From Adiantum capillus-veneris (taxonomy: Eukaryota; Streptophyta; Polypodiopsida; Polypodiales; Pteridaceae): DNA of 64,000 nucleotides. Shown piece after piece: positions 1 to 11,239 of this stretch. A model generated the notes under the pieces. The model had not been told where the DNA came from. It was given only the letters and a program-made list of their open reading frames with translations, and did not search any database. Every line of letters begins with the position of its first letter. The first letter of the stretch is position 1. Made by a program: the position numbers and the translations under genes. The stretch is taken from contig CM043942.1 in NCBI GenBank assembly GCA_014529385.2, forward strand, positions 65,175,184 to 65,239,183, given 5' to 3'.

Positions 1-2
1 CC

Positions 3-1339
3 TTGAAAACATGGAGACATTATTTGTATGGCACTCAATTTGAGATTGTGTTTGACCATGAAATCATTAAATGGTTTACACAACAAACCAATTTGAAGGG
101 ACGAAAATCTAGGTGGGCTGAGATTCTTCACAAATATGATGCAAAACTTCGATATCGTAAAGGATGATACAATGTGGTGGCTGACGCTCTTACTCGTATG
201 CGTGAGATCAATTCTCTCTTGTTCATGGAACTTCGTAGTGATTTTTTGGATTCTCTAAAGGGAAAATATGAGCACGATGACGCATATACCAAAGTCTAGA
301 GCCATGTGCAAATGAGGGATCCTTCTCATTCCAATGATGGTAGTGTGTCGTTAACCTCCACACACAGTTCTCCTCTGGCGATTGATGAAGTACAACGATG
401 GAAGAATTCTACCATCGACAATGGGTACCTACTCCATGAGGGGAGAGTTTGCGTACCGACGGACACAGACATTCGGTGCTAGATTCTTTATGAATGTCAT
501 GACAGTCCAAGTGCAGGGCAATAGGGTATTAGAAAGACTTATGCTCTCGTACGACGATAGTTTTACTGGCCAGGTTTATATGGCTTTGTTCAAGATTATG
601 TCTTGCATTGCCAAAAATCTCAAGTCAACAAATCAGAGCGCCTGAAATCAGGAGGACTCATACATCCTTTGAAGGTTCCCAATGGTAAATGGGAAAGTAT
701 CTCTATGGATTTTATTGTGGGTTTACCAACCACTGTACGAGGTCATGACTCAGTATGGGTGGTCGTAGACCGGTTGACTAAACTATGTAAGTTTATTCCA
801 ACCAAATCGACGATTAACACTCCAAAATTAGCCAAATTTTTTTTGGACAACCTATACAAGTTGTATGCAAGTAATATTGTCAATGATTGTGATCCCAAGT
901 TTAACAGTCATTTTGGAGGGCTGTGTTTAAACGATTGGGTACGCAACTAAACCTCAGTACAGCTGATCATCCAGAAACGGATGGTCAAACTGAACGAGTT
1001 AATCAAGTGCTAGAGCATATGCTACACGCATACGTTAGCAAGAAACAAACAAACTGGGAAGAATATTTACCTCTTCTTGAGTTTGCTTACAGTAGTGCTA
1101 AGCATGTCACGATTGGATTTAGTCCTTTTATGCTCATGTATGGTTTTCAACCTAGGCCACCTGTTACGGTGGGGTTGGCAACTGAAAAACTTCAACAAGT
1201 TAAGGATTTTCTCCAAGACCACATGGATATGCTGAAACTCGCCCGTGAGAACGTCCAACAAGCGCAGGATCGGTATAAGAAGTACGCTGATGAGAAACGT
1301 CGTCAAGTTATCTTTGAGAAAGGGGAGGAAGTATTTTGA
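3..1339 (+). pseudogene. Ty3/gypsy pol remnant (RNase H tail, integrase), RT-1
   Basis: This is the 3' part of a retrotransposon pol gene; intact, it would encode the RNase H and integrase that copy and insert the element. From base 3 one frame reads the end of RNase H (TWRHYLYGTQFE, then RWAEILHKYDA and NVVADALTR), broken by a stop. A decayed HHCC zinc-binding integrase domain follows over about 440-650, recognisable from ECHD, KTYALVRR, FYWP and CQKS spread over shifted frames. The catalytic core follows at 650-1250, with the first Asp in SMDFIVGL, the second in NDCDPKF (usually SDRDPKF) and Glu in TERVNQVLE. A frameshift near 935 splits the core. The family is clear, and several stops and shifts make it non-functional. 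The 5' part lies outside the window. Confidence 0.9.
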
Positions 1340-1539
1340 CGTGTGCCAGAGCATTCAAAAAGTCTGCAAACCGGGCCAACACCTAAATTATCTCCACGAT
1401 ATTGTGGGTCTTTCAAAATACTCAAGTGAGTGGGTGATCATGCCTACAAACATCGCTACCTACACATTCTCGTATTCATCCGGTGTTTCATGTAAGCCAT
1501 TTACGTAAGCGGTTACATGGGGACGACAATGTCATTGGC

Positions 1540-1749
1540 CCACAGATTTTGGTTGATTTCGTTGAACCTCCTACCTTACCGCATGAACATGAACCAATTT
1601 CTGACTATCATGATTTACGTACGCGCCATCATGTACGTTGACAAGATTTAATCAAGTGGAAAGATCGATCTGAGGAAGGTGCCACCTGGGAAAACATTAG
1701 TGCTCTTAAGAAGAAGTTTCCCAATGTTGTTTTCGAGGACAAAATCTCT
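1540..1749 (+). pseudogene. Chromodomain at C-terminus of RT-1 integrase
   Basis: The frame reads VDFVEPPTLPHEHEP, then LIKWKDRSEEGATWEN and FPNVVFEDKISSLRGG. That is the chromodomain-like end typical of plant chromovirus integrases, thought to guide insertion to particular chromatin. One in-frame stop (TGA after HHVR) interrupts it. It sits immediately upstream of the polypurine tract and LTR, as expected. The sequence between the core and this domain (1340-1540) holds the integrase C-terminal module in shifted frames. Confidence 0.8.
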
Positions 1750-1751
1750 TC

Positions 1752-1765
1752 TTTAAGGGGGGGGG
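1752..1765 (+). other. Polypurine tract of RT-1
   Basis: TTTAAGGGGGGGGG lies directly after the chromodomain and four bases before a TG that opens the probable 3' LTR. This is the expected position of the plus-strand priming site of an LTR element. Confidence 0.7.
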
Positions 1766-1768
1766 TAA

Positions 1769-2115
1769 TGTCAGGACAAGGGCAAGGCCAGGGAGTCATG
1801 GACTGGGCCAGGCGCCAGACTAGGCAGTGTGGACAAGGGAATCCGGCTAGGGAAAAAGGCTAGGAGCTTGCTATATAGTGGGAGGTTGGGAGGTGGATTC
1901 CAGGGATCTAGTCACCCAATCTTTACATCAATGGTGAATTGTTTTCATTGGCTGCATGTCACAAGCAACATCGTCATAGCCCTATCATGGATGAAATCAA
2001 GGAATTGGTCCACACCGTTTTTGGAGAGAGGAGACTCGTGTATCCCCCAACAATAAGGATGAGAATGGGGAAGGGGGGGGGGGGGGGGGGGGGGGGGGAA
2101 GCTAGATAAAACATC
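1769..2115 (+). mobile_element. Start of RT-1 3' LTR (end not resolved)
   Basis: The LTR begins TGTCAGGACAAGG right after the polypurine tract. A TATA-like TATATAG sits near 1872. I found no second copy in the window, so the 3' limit is arbitrary; the LTR may end before or run beyond the poly-G run at 2073. Confidence 0.45.
2073..2098 (+). repeat. Poly-G run, 26 bases
   Basis: An uninterrupted G homopolymer of 26 bases. Its exact length is doubtful because such runs are error-prone in sequencing. Confidence 0.9.
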
Positions 2116-2269
2116 CTGTGCATGTCTTGGATGAGCCTCAGGTCATCAAGACAATTGATATGCCTAACTTTGATATTCTATGCATTAAATATCTAGAGCA
2201 GAATAACTTCTATCTTCTCATAAGTATCATACTATTATATAGTCTGACAATGGCATCCACAATGTGCAT

Positions 2270-3135
2270 GCTAGGCAGCATACTATGTGAGCAGGTCAGC
2301 ACATAGTCTATACTAGTTAGTACTTACCTAGTATGCTACTAGTTAGCACACTGAGGATGCTTGTTAACACATTGTGTATAATAGAACTTTACCATGTCAA
2401 GGATGCCACTTAACATACTCACCATGCTAATTAGCAAAGCTAGTTAGCACACATTCTATGTAGTTTAGCATACCTCATATTCTAATTGCCATTGATTATG
2501 CTAGTTAGCTTACATAATATGCTAGTTAGCATACTTAGTATGCTGGTAAACACAATTTGTCTACTAGTTAGCATTTCTTAAATGCTAACTTAGCATACTC
2601 ACTATGCTAATTAACATACCTAGTTAGCACACAAGCTATTCAGTTTAGCATACCTCATATGCAAGTTGGCTTTGAGTATGCTAGTTAACATACCTAGTAT
2701 GATATTAAGCACAATGTATCTGCTAGTTAGCATTTCTTATATGCTAACTAGCATAATGAGTGGATATGGAGGCTAGCAACCTCTATGATAGTTAGCATAC
2801 CCAATATACTAATTAGCATATTGGTAGTCTGGCTAACAAACTATATGCTGGTGAGCATACCCAATATTCTAATTATCATTCTCATTAGCATATTGGGTAT
2901 GCAAGCTAACACCCTTTGTATGCTAGTGATCATTCAAAGATGCTCACTAGCATACTGGGTGTGCTTGTTAACATACCTTGTATGCTAGTTAGCATAGTGG
3001 GTATGCTTTTAAGTTTTCTTTTAACACACTATTAGCATATTGACTGTGCTGATTAACACACTGGTTATTTTTGAAGAGCATGCTCGATGTCCTAGTTGGC
3101 ATTCTGTATATCTCAGTTAGCATTATGAGCATAAG
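2270..3135 (+). repeat. Palindromic TATGCTAGTTAGCATA-type tandem array
   Basis: About 0.87 kb is built from a degenerate unit of roughly 20 bases centred on the near-palindrome ATGCTAGTTAGCATAC. A higher-order period is visible. The block starting 2411 (taacatactcaccatgctaa) recurs exactly 180 bases on at 2591 (tagcatactcactatgctaa), and tagtttagcatacctcatat at 2461 recurs at 2641. The second block then lacks one 20-base unit. No coding frame is credible here. Confidence 0.85.
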
Positions 3136-3279
3136 TTGATAATTTATGAAGATTGCAGGTTAAGTTGTATTACGGGCTAAAAGATAAGCATCTAGATTGC
3201 AAGATTGGCATGAGAATGTAAAGAAGGTGTAACTATTCCTTTGTAGGCATCCAAAGGATAGATACACATGTTGTTGTGA

Positions 3280-4140
3280 ATACCATGCACAAATGTCCTT
3301 TCTAAAGGACATTGAACCACATGCTCTCTCTGCTTTTGGTCTACATGAAGCAAGTTGCAACTGTGTATGCAATATTTGTTCTATGAGTAACAACATTAGC
3401 ATGGGTTGTGAGGATTCACATCACATGTTCAAAGGTTTCACACAACTGTGGGAGCCAGTCTCTATCCAAAGCAACTAGATGCATGTTTCCATAAAAGGGA
3501 ATGTCTGATGGGAGATTGTAAGATGTGTGGAGTGATGAGGATGGAGTTATGCTTCTTGGAGAGAGCAAAGCTAGGTAAGAGTATTACTGTGAAAGTATTT
3601 GCATATGTAGAAGAAAAATATAGTCATGGAAACAATAAAAAAAGGAAAAGATCTATTGCATAAAGAAATGCAGTGTTGGGAGAATCTTCAACTCTTGAAG
3701 TCCAAGTTGAAGATCTTAATCACTCATAACTATATAGCTCGATGGAAAGCACAACAATTCAAGGGCTGTCTACTTAGGTTTCCAGATGATGTGGTGGTTT
3801 CATTGGTTGATTTTGCAGGGAATTATTCCTTCAAGGAGTAAAATGAGATTCATTCAATGCATTGGCACTCTAGTCAAGTAACCATTTTTGTACACATAAC
3901 ATACTACTGCAAGGAAGGGGTGGTAGTCAAAATAATCCACTTCTTTATATGAGATGACAAGGTGCATGACACATTGTTTGTGAAACATTGCTTCATGCTA
4001 CACCATGATTGGTTACAACAAGAGGATGTGACTCCTAAATAGAACTAGGTGTGGTCCAATGGTGGGGCCTCGCATTTCAAGAGAGATAGGCCTTTCTATT
4101 TTGTTGCAAGGTATGTTGGACTGACACGGATCGAGATGTG
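3280..4140 (+). pseudogene. Decayed gene of the DFAENY / QSxHW / SDGCxSQFK family
   Basis: Several plus-strand frames together give a long decayed protein. A Cys-rich segment (ACFHKRECLMGDCKMCG, about 3480-3535) is followed by a basic stretch (NNKKRKR) and WKAQQFKGCLLRFPDDVVVSLV. Then come DFAGNYSFKE (about 3809), NEIHSMHWHSSQVTIFVHITY (about 3843), DDKVHDTLFVKHCFMLH (about 3955) and VWSNGGASHFKRDRPFYFV (about 4050). I recognise this motif order (DFAENY, EIQSAHW, HDYHAV, SDGCASQFK) from a widespread, poorly named family of eukaryotic repeat-associated proteins. Stops occur at 3841, about 3948 and about 4040, with at least one frameshift. Spaced acidic residues suggest a DDE-type transposase, but that is inference. 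The usual Asp of SDG reads Asn here. Confidence 0.55.
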
Positions 4141-4149
4141 TTGGTTCCT

Positions 4150-5095
4150 TTTTTTTTCCTTTTTTCCAAGAAAAAGATCATTCTATTAGTTAATGAAACT
4201 GCCCATAGGGCTACAACCACCTCTTCTAGAGAGGGCTACAAAATCATGAGGGGGAGACTCTCCCAATGAAAAAACAACATATGTACATTGAGGCTAAATC
4301 AAGAGATGGGAGGAGGGAAAAACCACACAGGTGGATGGTAGGGCCATTTCATAACACCTTGGACCATGCTGAAGAAAGGACCAGGGTGCCAGAGCATAAA
4401 GAAAGCCTCTCTATGCTCCCTCATGTGGACGGATCTTCCCTGGAGTCTCTCGAACTGTACTCTCATGAGAGTTTGGACCACCTCTAGTCAAAGATCCCGA
4501 AAAATCTCTACTGGTGGTAGTGGGAAAGCCTCAAAGATGTGAAAGCAGCGGGGCCGCCAAATGAACCAGAGTGTTAAAACATAGATGAGCTCCCAACACT
4601 CCTCTCTCTCACTGCACCACTCCTGTGGAGTAAGCTCTAAAGTAGGCTGGGGTGAAGGTCGACCCCCCTACATCTCTATCATCCTGCTGGTGGAGGACAA
4701 CTCGAACTGAACTGCCAAGCCCGTGAAAGTGGACCAAGAAACTGCCCCCCAAGTGTACTAACATTCCATGGAAAGATCTGGCATCAGCCAAAGGACACAA
4801 ATCCAAACCTCTTGTGCCATAGGAAAATCCCAAAGACAATGGCGTTGACTCTCCACAAGATGGTCGCAAGATGCACATGTTGCCAAGAGACCAATATGTA
4901 CAAGTGAGCTTTCAACTGCTGTAGCCCAATATGCAGCCAGTCAATGGAACAAAGTGACTCGCAGTGGTTTTCTGAAGTCCCACAACCTCGCCTAAAAAGA
5001 TGACAAGAACTCAGTTGAGACCCTCCTCCTGCCAATGAGGTGTTGCAGTAAGACGATCCTTTCTCTTTGCTGCCAGTATGTGATGTTCTAGACAA
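4150..5095 (-). pseudogene. Probable non-LTR retrotransposon (LINE) 3' end
   Basis: On the plus strand a T-rich run at 4149-4167 would be the poly(A) tail of a minus-strand LINE. Upstream of it on the minus strand, one frame near 4590-4460 reads CWELIYVLTLWFIWRPRC followed by VQTLMRVQFERLQGR. This resembles the LW.IW..RC segment after the zinc-finger domain of plant LINE reverse transcriptases. Further upstream (4784-5095) a frame reads SENHCESLCSIDWLHIGLQ and HLATILWRVNAIVFGIFLWH, which could be the preceding zf-RVT-like region. Frames are broken and no RT motif is visible, so the call is moderate. Confidence 0.4.
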
Positions 5096-6074
5096 ACAAT
5101 GTACTGAAATAAAGGGACACCTGGGTCGTCAATTGAAGAGAAAGGATACCTCCAAAACCATTCCCCAGGATCCCACTGCACTCATGCCAATGGACAACAC
5201 TCCCAACCCCACAGCCTCTAGTGGCGAGTCTCAAGAACTGCTCGGTCAGGATCTATGACACAAGTCCTCCCACAGATGCCCACAACACGGATCCTTTGAA
5301 TACAACACTCTGCACCTGTGGGGCCTCTTTTGAAACACGGTGTAAATGACCCACACCCTATATCTCAAAGAATAGGGAGGGGATAGTCTCCAAGCAAGCC
5401 CGAACTGCAATGAGAACCTCCAGTCCTGTGAAGGATCCCATCCATCTCGACATTGCTGACTCAAGAGGCATGAGCCACTCAGCTGGTATTGCCTCTGTGA
5501 TGTCCTGACACATGCTCTACACCCCTCTCATGCCCTGAAGCTGGATGCTCCGAGCTCATGTGACAAGCTTGAAAACTATAACCAATCACATAAAGTGTGT
5601 GTTGGACCCCCTGCCATGGGACCCTAAGAAACATGAGGCCTACTACCAACCAAGTGGCATCTCTGAGTGCTAACCATGGGGTTCCAAACCAAGGGCTCCC
5701 TCAAGCACTCCTCCATGCAAGTAGGCTGATGCTACTCCAGGCCTGTCCGCAACTGCTCCCAAGAACAGAGCAAACTCATAGCAAAATGGTGCTCGGGCCA
5801 ACTCTGTGCATCTCTGTGAAAATCCATCTGGTCGAAGGTCATCAGGGGCCTCTAGTTTGAGGCACTCTAGCACTAAGCCACTGAAGCAAAAACTCCTTCC
5901 ATGTTTCCCCCCCTACAAGTAATCCTCTGACAAAAAACTTCCCAAGAAGGGCTCTACTCTATCGTGTTGGGTCTATGATCTCCAACCCTCCCTGAGAGCA
6001 TGGTAAGTCATACGTTAGTTGTGCACATGTAAAAAACATAAGGTGCTAGTTTGAAATTCACGAACACTTACCAC
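5096..6074. other. Unassigned sequence, possibly continuing the LINE remnant
   Basis: CT-rich on the plus strand, with short minus-strand open stretches (for example 5246-5464 with FGLAWRLSPPYSLRYRVW). I see no RT core motif, LTR or RNA gene. It may be the decayed middle of the LINE. Confidence 0.25.
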
Positions 6075-6329
6075 CTAAGAGGTTATGTCATTGTAACTAT
6101 CAATAGGGGTGTCCTCACAATGAGGAAACCCCAAATCATCAAGTGTCTCTTTCATTGTTTCTATTTTCACCTCAAGCTCCATTTTCCACTTTGCATTCAG
6201 ATCACAGCTCTGTGATAAAGTTTGTAGTTCATGCAACTTTTGTTGCATTGCTACGACAATTGGACTGACCTTTGCATTGCTTTCTTGCAATATCCTTGTA
6301 CCTTTCAGCTCCTGTTGTACATTTCTCAT
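6075..6329 (-). CDS. Short coiled-coil-like frame, unidentified
   Basis: An 84-codon minus-strand frame rich in Lys, Glu, Gln and Leu (QQKLHELQTLSQ, KWKMELEVKIETMKETLDDL) with heptad-like spacing, suggesting an amphipathic helix. Upstream on the same strand, near 6680-6490, a second broken stretch reads LNWDELVVQYLQEFCGKSYYEGYV. I recognise neither. Both may be fragments of one decayed transposon gene. Confidence 0.25.
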   Translation of the reverse strand: MRNVQQELKGTRILQESNAKVSPIVVAMQQKLHELQTLSQSCDLNAKWKMELEVKIETMKETLDDLGFPHCEDTPIDSYNDITS

Positions 6330-6689
6330 ATCCTTTTTTAATATTTATCATCGTGTAGTTGTGTATTCAGATGAAACATAATTGTTATGATGCATTGCAA
6401 TTCCTCCAAGTCAAATAATGAAAGGCTTTTTGCCTCTTGCTGAGTGCTACGATGAGACAATGGTGTGCCCTTGGAATTTGACCTATTGCTCATACCTACT
6501 TGTCCGAGTTGTCCTCCAACATTTTAGCTGATTCATCCTCATGTTTTGGAACTTGATGCTAGGAATTACGAATCCTCGACTTGTTGACATAGCCCTCATA
6601 GTAGCTTTTCCCACAAAATTCCTGCAAATACTGCACAACAAGCTCATCCCAATTGAGCTTAATGGCTGTACCGCTTGCAATCAATAGAG

Positions 6690-7140
6690 GAATTAATTCT
6701 TTGACAAATCACTTTGCAAATGCAAAGTGGATCTTCATGTTTGTTGGAGCCCTATTGTGTAACTACATCACTGTTGGTACATGTCGCTATGGATGGAGCT
6801 GCATTGAATGTGGTAATGGATGGGATCCTTCGTCTGTTTGAACACATTGAACCATTCCACATCACTGAGATGCACACACACCACCAATTTGGGATCCGAA
6901 CCAGTCATGGAGAGTCCATAGGCAGCATTGAAATCTTCCACAATTACATAGAATTTCTTCTACAATGGGATCTCCACCTTGCGAGCTCTCCATTTGACTG
7001 CACATATGCAATGAACCTTTGCAAAAGCCAAAAGTTTACATGATCCAGAGAGAAGAATATGACAAAATACATTCCATCCAGTTGTGAATGGCACAATCCA
7101 TTGCTCATTGGGGAGCCGATCTAGGAGTACATGCAGGGGA
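6690..7140. other. No recognisable feature
   Basis: Unique-looking sequence before the microsatellites. Minus-strand fragments such as VEDFNAAYGLSMTGSDPKLVV are open but short, and I can assign none. Confidence 0.3.
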
Positions 7141-7144
7141 CACT

Positions 7145-7177
7145 AAACACACACACACATAGGGAGAGGGGGGGGGG

Positions 7178-7249
<72 letters not shown>
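7145..7249 (+). repeat. (CA)n, G run, then (GA)n microsatellite
   Basis: A short CA run at 7147-7158 is followed by about a dozen G and then uninterrupted GA dinucleotides from 7180 to 7249. Confidence 0.95.
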
Positions 7250-7252
<3 letters not shown>

Positions 7253-7429
7253 CCAGAGTCATTCCTTCCTTTTCTTGCATGCATGAATTGTGACATTGGG
7301 GATCCCTAGGAATTAGGCAGCTTCACTCATCTGTGAGGTAGAGGAGAAGTAGTAGTAGAAGTGGCCCTATTGTGTTTCTTGGCTGATGGATGGTTGGATG
7401 CATCCATGGAGGTCTCTTATTGGTAGTGT

Positions 7430-7551
<122 letters not shown>

Positions 7552-7904
7552 CCCCTTGTAGCATGCTGAGTAGTAGTTGATAGCTGCTTGGCTATGCCCC
7601 CATGCCATGCTTCCTTGCGTGCTTCATCAATACACTTCACTCAGTAACGTCTCCACCAAAATTGATTGCTGAGAATGGAAAAAGATAGCTTTGGCTCACC
7701 AAGTTAAAATTTGATTTTGAAAAATTTCCCACCACTCAACCTTACATGATTTCCCCCCACTCATTTTAAATACAAAATTCTGTATACTCATCCTAAATAA
7801 TGTCATTATGTTAACTATATGTGCTTGTTGGCACATGCTAACCAGCACAAAAAAATGTGACACCTTAACATGCTTACACCTATATTTTCATTGGAAGAGG
7901 CCCA

Positions 7905-10764
7905 TTGCAATCCCAATATGAGGGGATAACTTTTCTCGAGACACATGGAAGGAGCCAAGTGAGGCCCTTAATTCCTTATCGGCTTGATGAGAGTTGCCTT
8001 CACACATGTAGCCATGCATTCTTTGAGAAATACAATCAAGAGCTCTTGAAGGAAAGGGATAGATGCCTCACCAATAAGGTCACTTCACATTTTTGCAGTT
8101 TCATGCCATTGTCAAAGGAGTTCTTGGTTTACAAAATAGAAGAAACCCCCAATCTGCTACGTTTGTGTGCAGACAATTTTCAGCGAGGGTAACTTCTCAT
8201 CTAGGACATTTTTGGACTCCTAATAAATCTCCATCAGTATCCATTCATAGCCCTCATAAAAAATCTACATTGGCTACATCAAATCGTCTTTAGAGGTGCC
8301 TCTTTGAAGGACTAAACATCAACCTACATTGCTGGAATTTCAGCCCATTATCAAAGGCGTGACTTTTGTATAGAAGAGGCAAAGAAACAATAAACCTACT
8401 GTGTTTTTGTGCGAATGAATTTCAGCCAAGGTAATCTTCTCGTCCAAGACATTGTTATTCCACTCCCTCTCTCAGATGTTGTCTCTTAGAACACAATAAT
8501 TGTGGGATATGCCCAATAGGGCAAGGTCAAGAATATCAGGGCTATCTCCAATGGATGAAAAGTGAGGAATCTGCTCAAATCAAATCACCTATGTTTGCAC
8601 CTTGAAAATCAAGCACAATGCAAGAAATTAATATGGGCCTCTGAGTAGCTTGTTTCTAGAGGGAAGAAAACCCACCCACTACACACACAACATCACATGC
8701 TAAATTTTCTTGGGACACATGGAAGGGGCCAATTGAGGTGCTTGATGCCTTGTGCATTGTGTGAATTATTGGATTAAGGGGAGATGCATTCACACCTTGT
8801 GGCCATACATTCTTCAGTTGGTTACATCAAATCAGCTCTAAAGGTGTCTCTTTGGAGAAGTGAAGATCACCTCATACTACTAGAGATTTAGCCCACTATC
8901 AAAGGCATTGTTGGGGTACAAAAGAGACAAAGAAACCCTAGATTTGTTGCATTTTTGTGCGGATATATTTTAAGTAAGGCAATATTCTCATCCAAGGCAT
9001 TGTTGTCCCATTACCTCTCTGAGACATCATTGCTTGGAGCACAGTAATTGTGGGAAATGTCCAATGCGGGATGAATTAGAAACGTTTGGGTTGTTTTTAA
9101 CGGATTCAAAGAGTATCATCCAGTCTTCTCCATGTAAGGCAACATGGCAAGAGTGATATTTACTACTATCATGCTAATGTAGGTGACAAAATCTAGTTTA
9201 CAGCTTGGCCAACCAATACCCTCCATGACAACAAATCTCATCCTGAGTGGTTTGTGCATATTGGCATACTTTATAGCACCATATGCCTTCACAATGCAAG
9301 CATAGGGGTTGCATCAAAGCATATCCTATCAACAATATAAGAAATGGAGAGGTGATTTCACTTTGCACCTACTGTGTTTTTTTTCAAGCAGTTTTTAGTC
9401 GAGGAAATATTCATTGTAGCCAAGGTTTCATAGCAATTTTGGTGGGATGATACCAAAAGGTTTGCCATCATCTACAAATGTTTCAATCCATTGGAACCCC
9501 TTCAATTCATCCCATTCTTTGCTCCAAAGGTAATCTCCTCATTGTTGCAAACCAGCCCAATGTTGCTAGCATCAATGGTCGTCAAAGTTGAAAAGAACAA
9601 CAAGATTTCATACATTTGTGTAGCTAGTTTTTAGCCAAGGAAGACTTTAGTGATTGCTTTGTATAGGTGCTTCTTGTTTTGATTTCCATCTTTTGGAGTA
9701 CATCAATTGTGGGAAATAGCCAACATGAAAGGATCACAAAACTTTGTGCCTCTTTCAACAAAAGCAAAGTGACGGGATCTCTCCAAGTGCAATAACTTAT
9801 ACTTGAATCTGCAAGGCATGTGCTGCAATGCAGCTTGAAATGGTCTTTTTGGTGAAAGAAAAAATTATTCTTGGAACTACCTTTCTCAACATGTATGTTG
9901 AATGGGGTGTACTTTAAGAAGCACAAATATTACTTGACAAGCCACATGTCCCCCAAATTGTCCTCTTATGGACTGAATGGATTGTTGGAGTTTCCCAATA
10001 GGGCAAGGGTCATGAAACTCCAATTTTTTTTAGCATACTATTTAGGTGGTATGCTAAAGGCCACAAAATTTTAAATGCCTCTTGTGAGTGAATGACATGG
10101 AGAAGTGTGGAAGAATTTGGTCACTTAAATCAGCCTCATGTATGGGCCTCTTGGAGGTTTAAAAAATTTGATAAAGCTCTTGTCATACTGACTCAATTGG
10201 AAACAAATTAAAAGGATTCACCCAAGATTTTCACTATCAACAACCTCATAGGGTGTTTTTTAAAGACTTAGAAGCCTAGAAGCCCGTTTCCTTACTAGCT
10301 TAGGTGGAAGTATCCCAACTACAACAACTTGTTAAATGGCATGCTGAAATGTTAGTATGGGCAATATAATTCACATTGTATTGCCTTTCAAGAGCTGTTG
10401 GTAAAACACGTGCCTTGCAATTCCTTGGTTGATATCTATGAGAATGAAATATGTCTTATAGAAGGGCCTAGATGTGCTTTCTTTGTTGAAACAAACTTGA
10501 GTAGTGTGTATGCAAAGATTGGGCATCACTCTATAATTGCAAAAACTTTAGAATATTATTCTTAGTCAATAACTAATGAGCTCTCCAATCACATTTACTT
10601 ACATTATATCTTGCACCAGAAAGCTAGCATCTTCAAGGCATGTGGCACTAAAAGAATTGGCATTTTATATTCATTTGTTGACAGAAAGTGTTGTGCTTCG
10701 AAACTACTTTTCTCAACATGTATGCGAAATGGGGTGTAGTTTAGAAAGCACAAAAAGTGCATAA
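7905..10764 (+). repeat. Diverged direct repeats, unit about 0.4-0.8 kb, noncoding
   Basis: The block 7925-8520 (ACACATGGAAGGAGCC, then ATCAAATCG, TCAAAGGCGT, GTTTTTGTGCGAATGAAT and ACAATAATTGTGGGATATG) recurs in order at 8715-9075 with about 75-80% identity by eye. Shorter copies occur near 8090-8210, 9375-9410 and 9600-9740. A different pair links 9868-9925 and 10697-10755 (CTCAACATGTATG followed by GGGGTGTA). Reading frames are short and inconsistent between copies, so this is an old amplified noncoding repeat rather than a gene. Confidence 0.6.
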
Positions 10765-11239
10765 CGAACTTCTTGTCAACTTAGGAGCATGTGTGACCCC
10801 TCATAGCATAAATTCACTTCCATTGCTCATGCATAACTTCATCTCCTATACTACATATGTCAAGCTGATAAGAATCTCCAAACTCGACTAAACCATACAT
10901 AGCATTATATGTAGAGAACCATTCTCAATGGGGAGCAACATGGAAAGTGGCACATAATTCTATATTCAAACTCTACACATCACGCTTATCTAGAGCCAAT
11001 AGCTCATTACAACTCAAATCAACAATGAAAATCAAGACATATAACAATTGTGATACTTGAGGGCCGAAGCCTACTACCCCTTGTAAATCCACAAATCCCT
11101 TTGAAGATGGAAGATATTGTAAGCTTGCCATCTAGTCAAGGTAGAAGGGGTTAAAACTTCAATTTTTCCTTCATAATCTAACCCAATTTTGAAAACATTG
11201 CAATCATGGTAGCATCCAAGAGAAACAAATGATATATGA
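10765..11239. other. No recognisable feature
   Basis: AT-rich sequence between the diverged repeats and the first gag-like frame of RT-2. It may contain the leader or LTR of RT-2, but I could not see a primer binding site or a second LTR copy. Confidence 0.3.

Noticed and set aside
2270-3135. CRISPR-like array of palindromic repeats
   Set aside because: Units are degenerate with no unique spacers of constant length, and the surroundings are eukaryotic retroelements.
3292-3313. Inverted repeat AATGTCCTTT-CT-AAAGGACATT as a terminator or operator
   Set aside because: An isolated short palindrome inside a decayed eukaryotic gene; no functional context.
4609-5873. Several overlapping frames of 60-100 codons on both strands
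   Set aside because: No consistent motif. Only the minus-strand LW.IW..RC region was specific enough to suggest a LINE.
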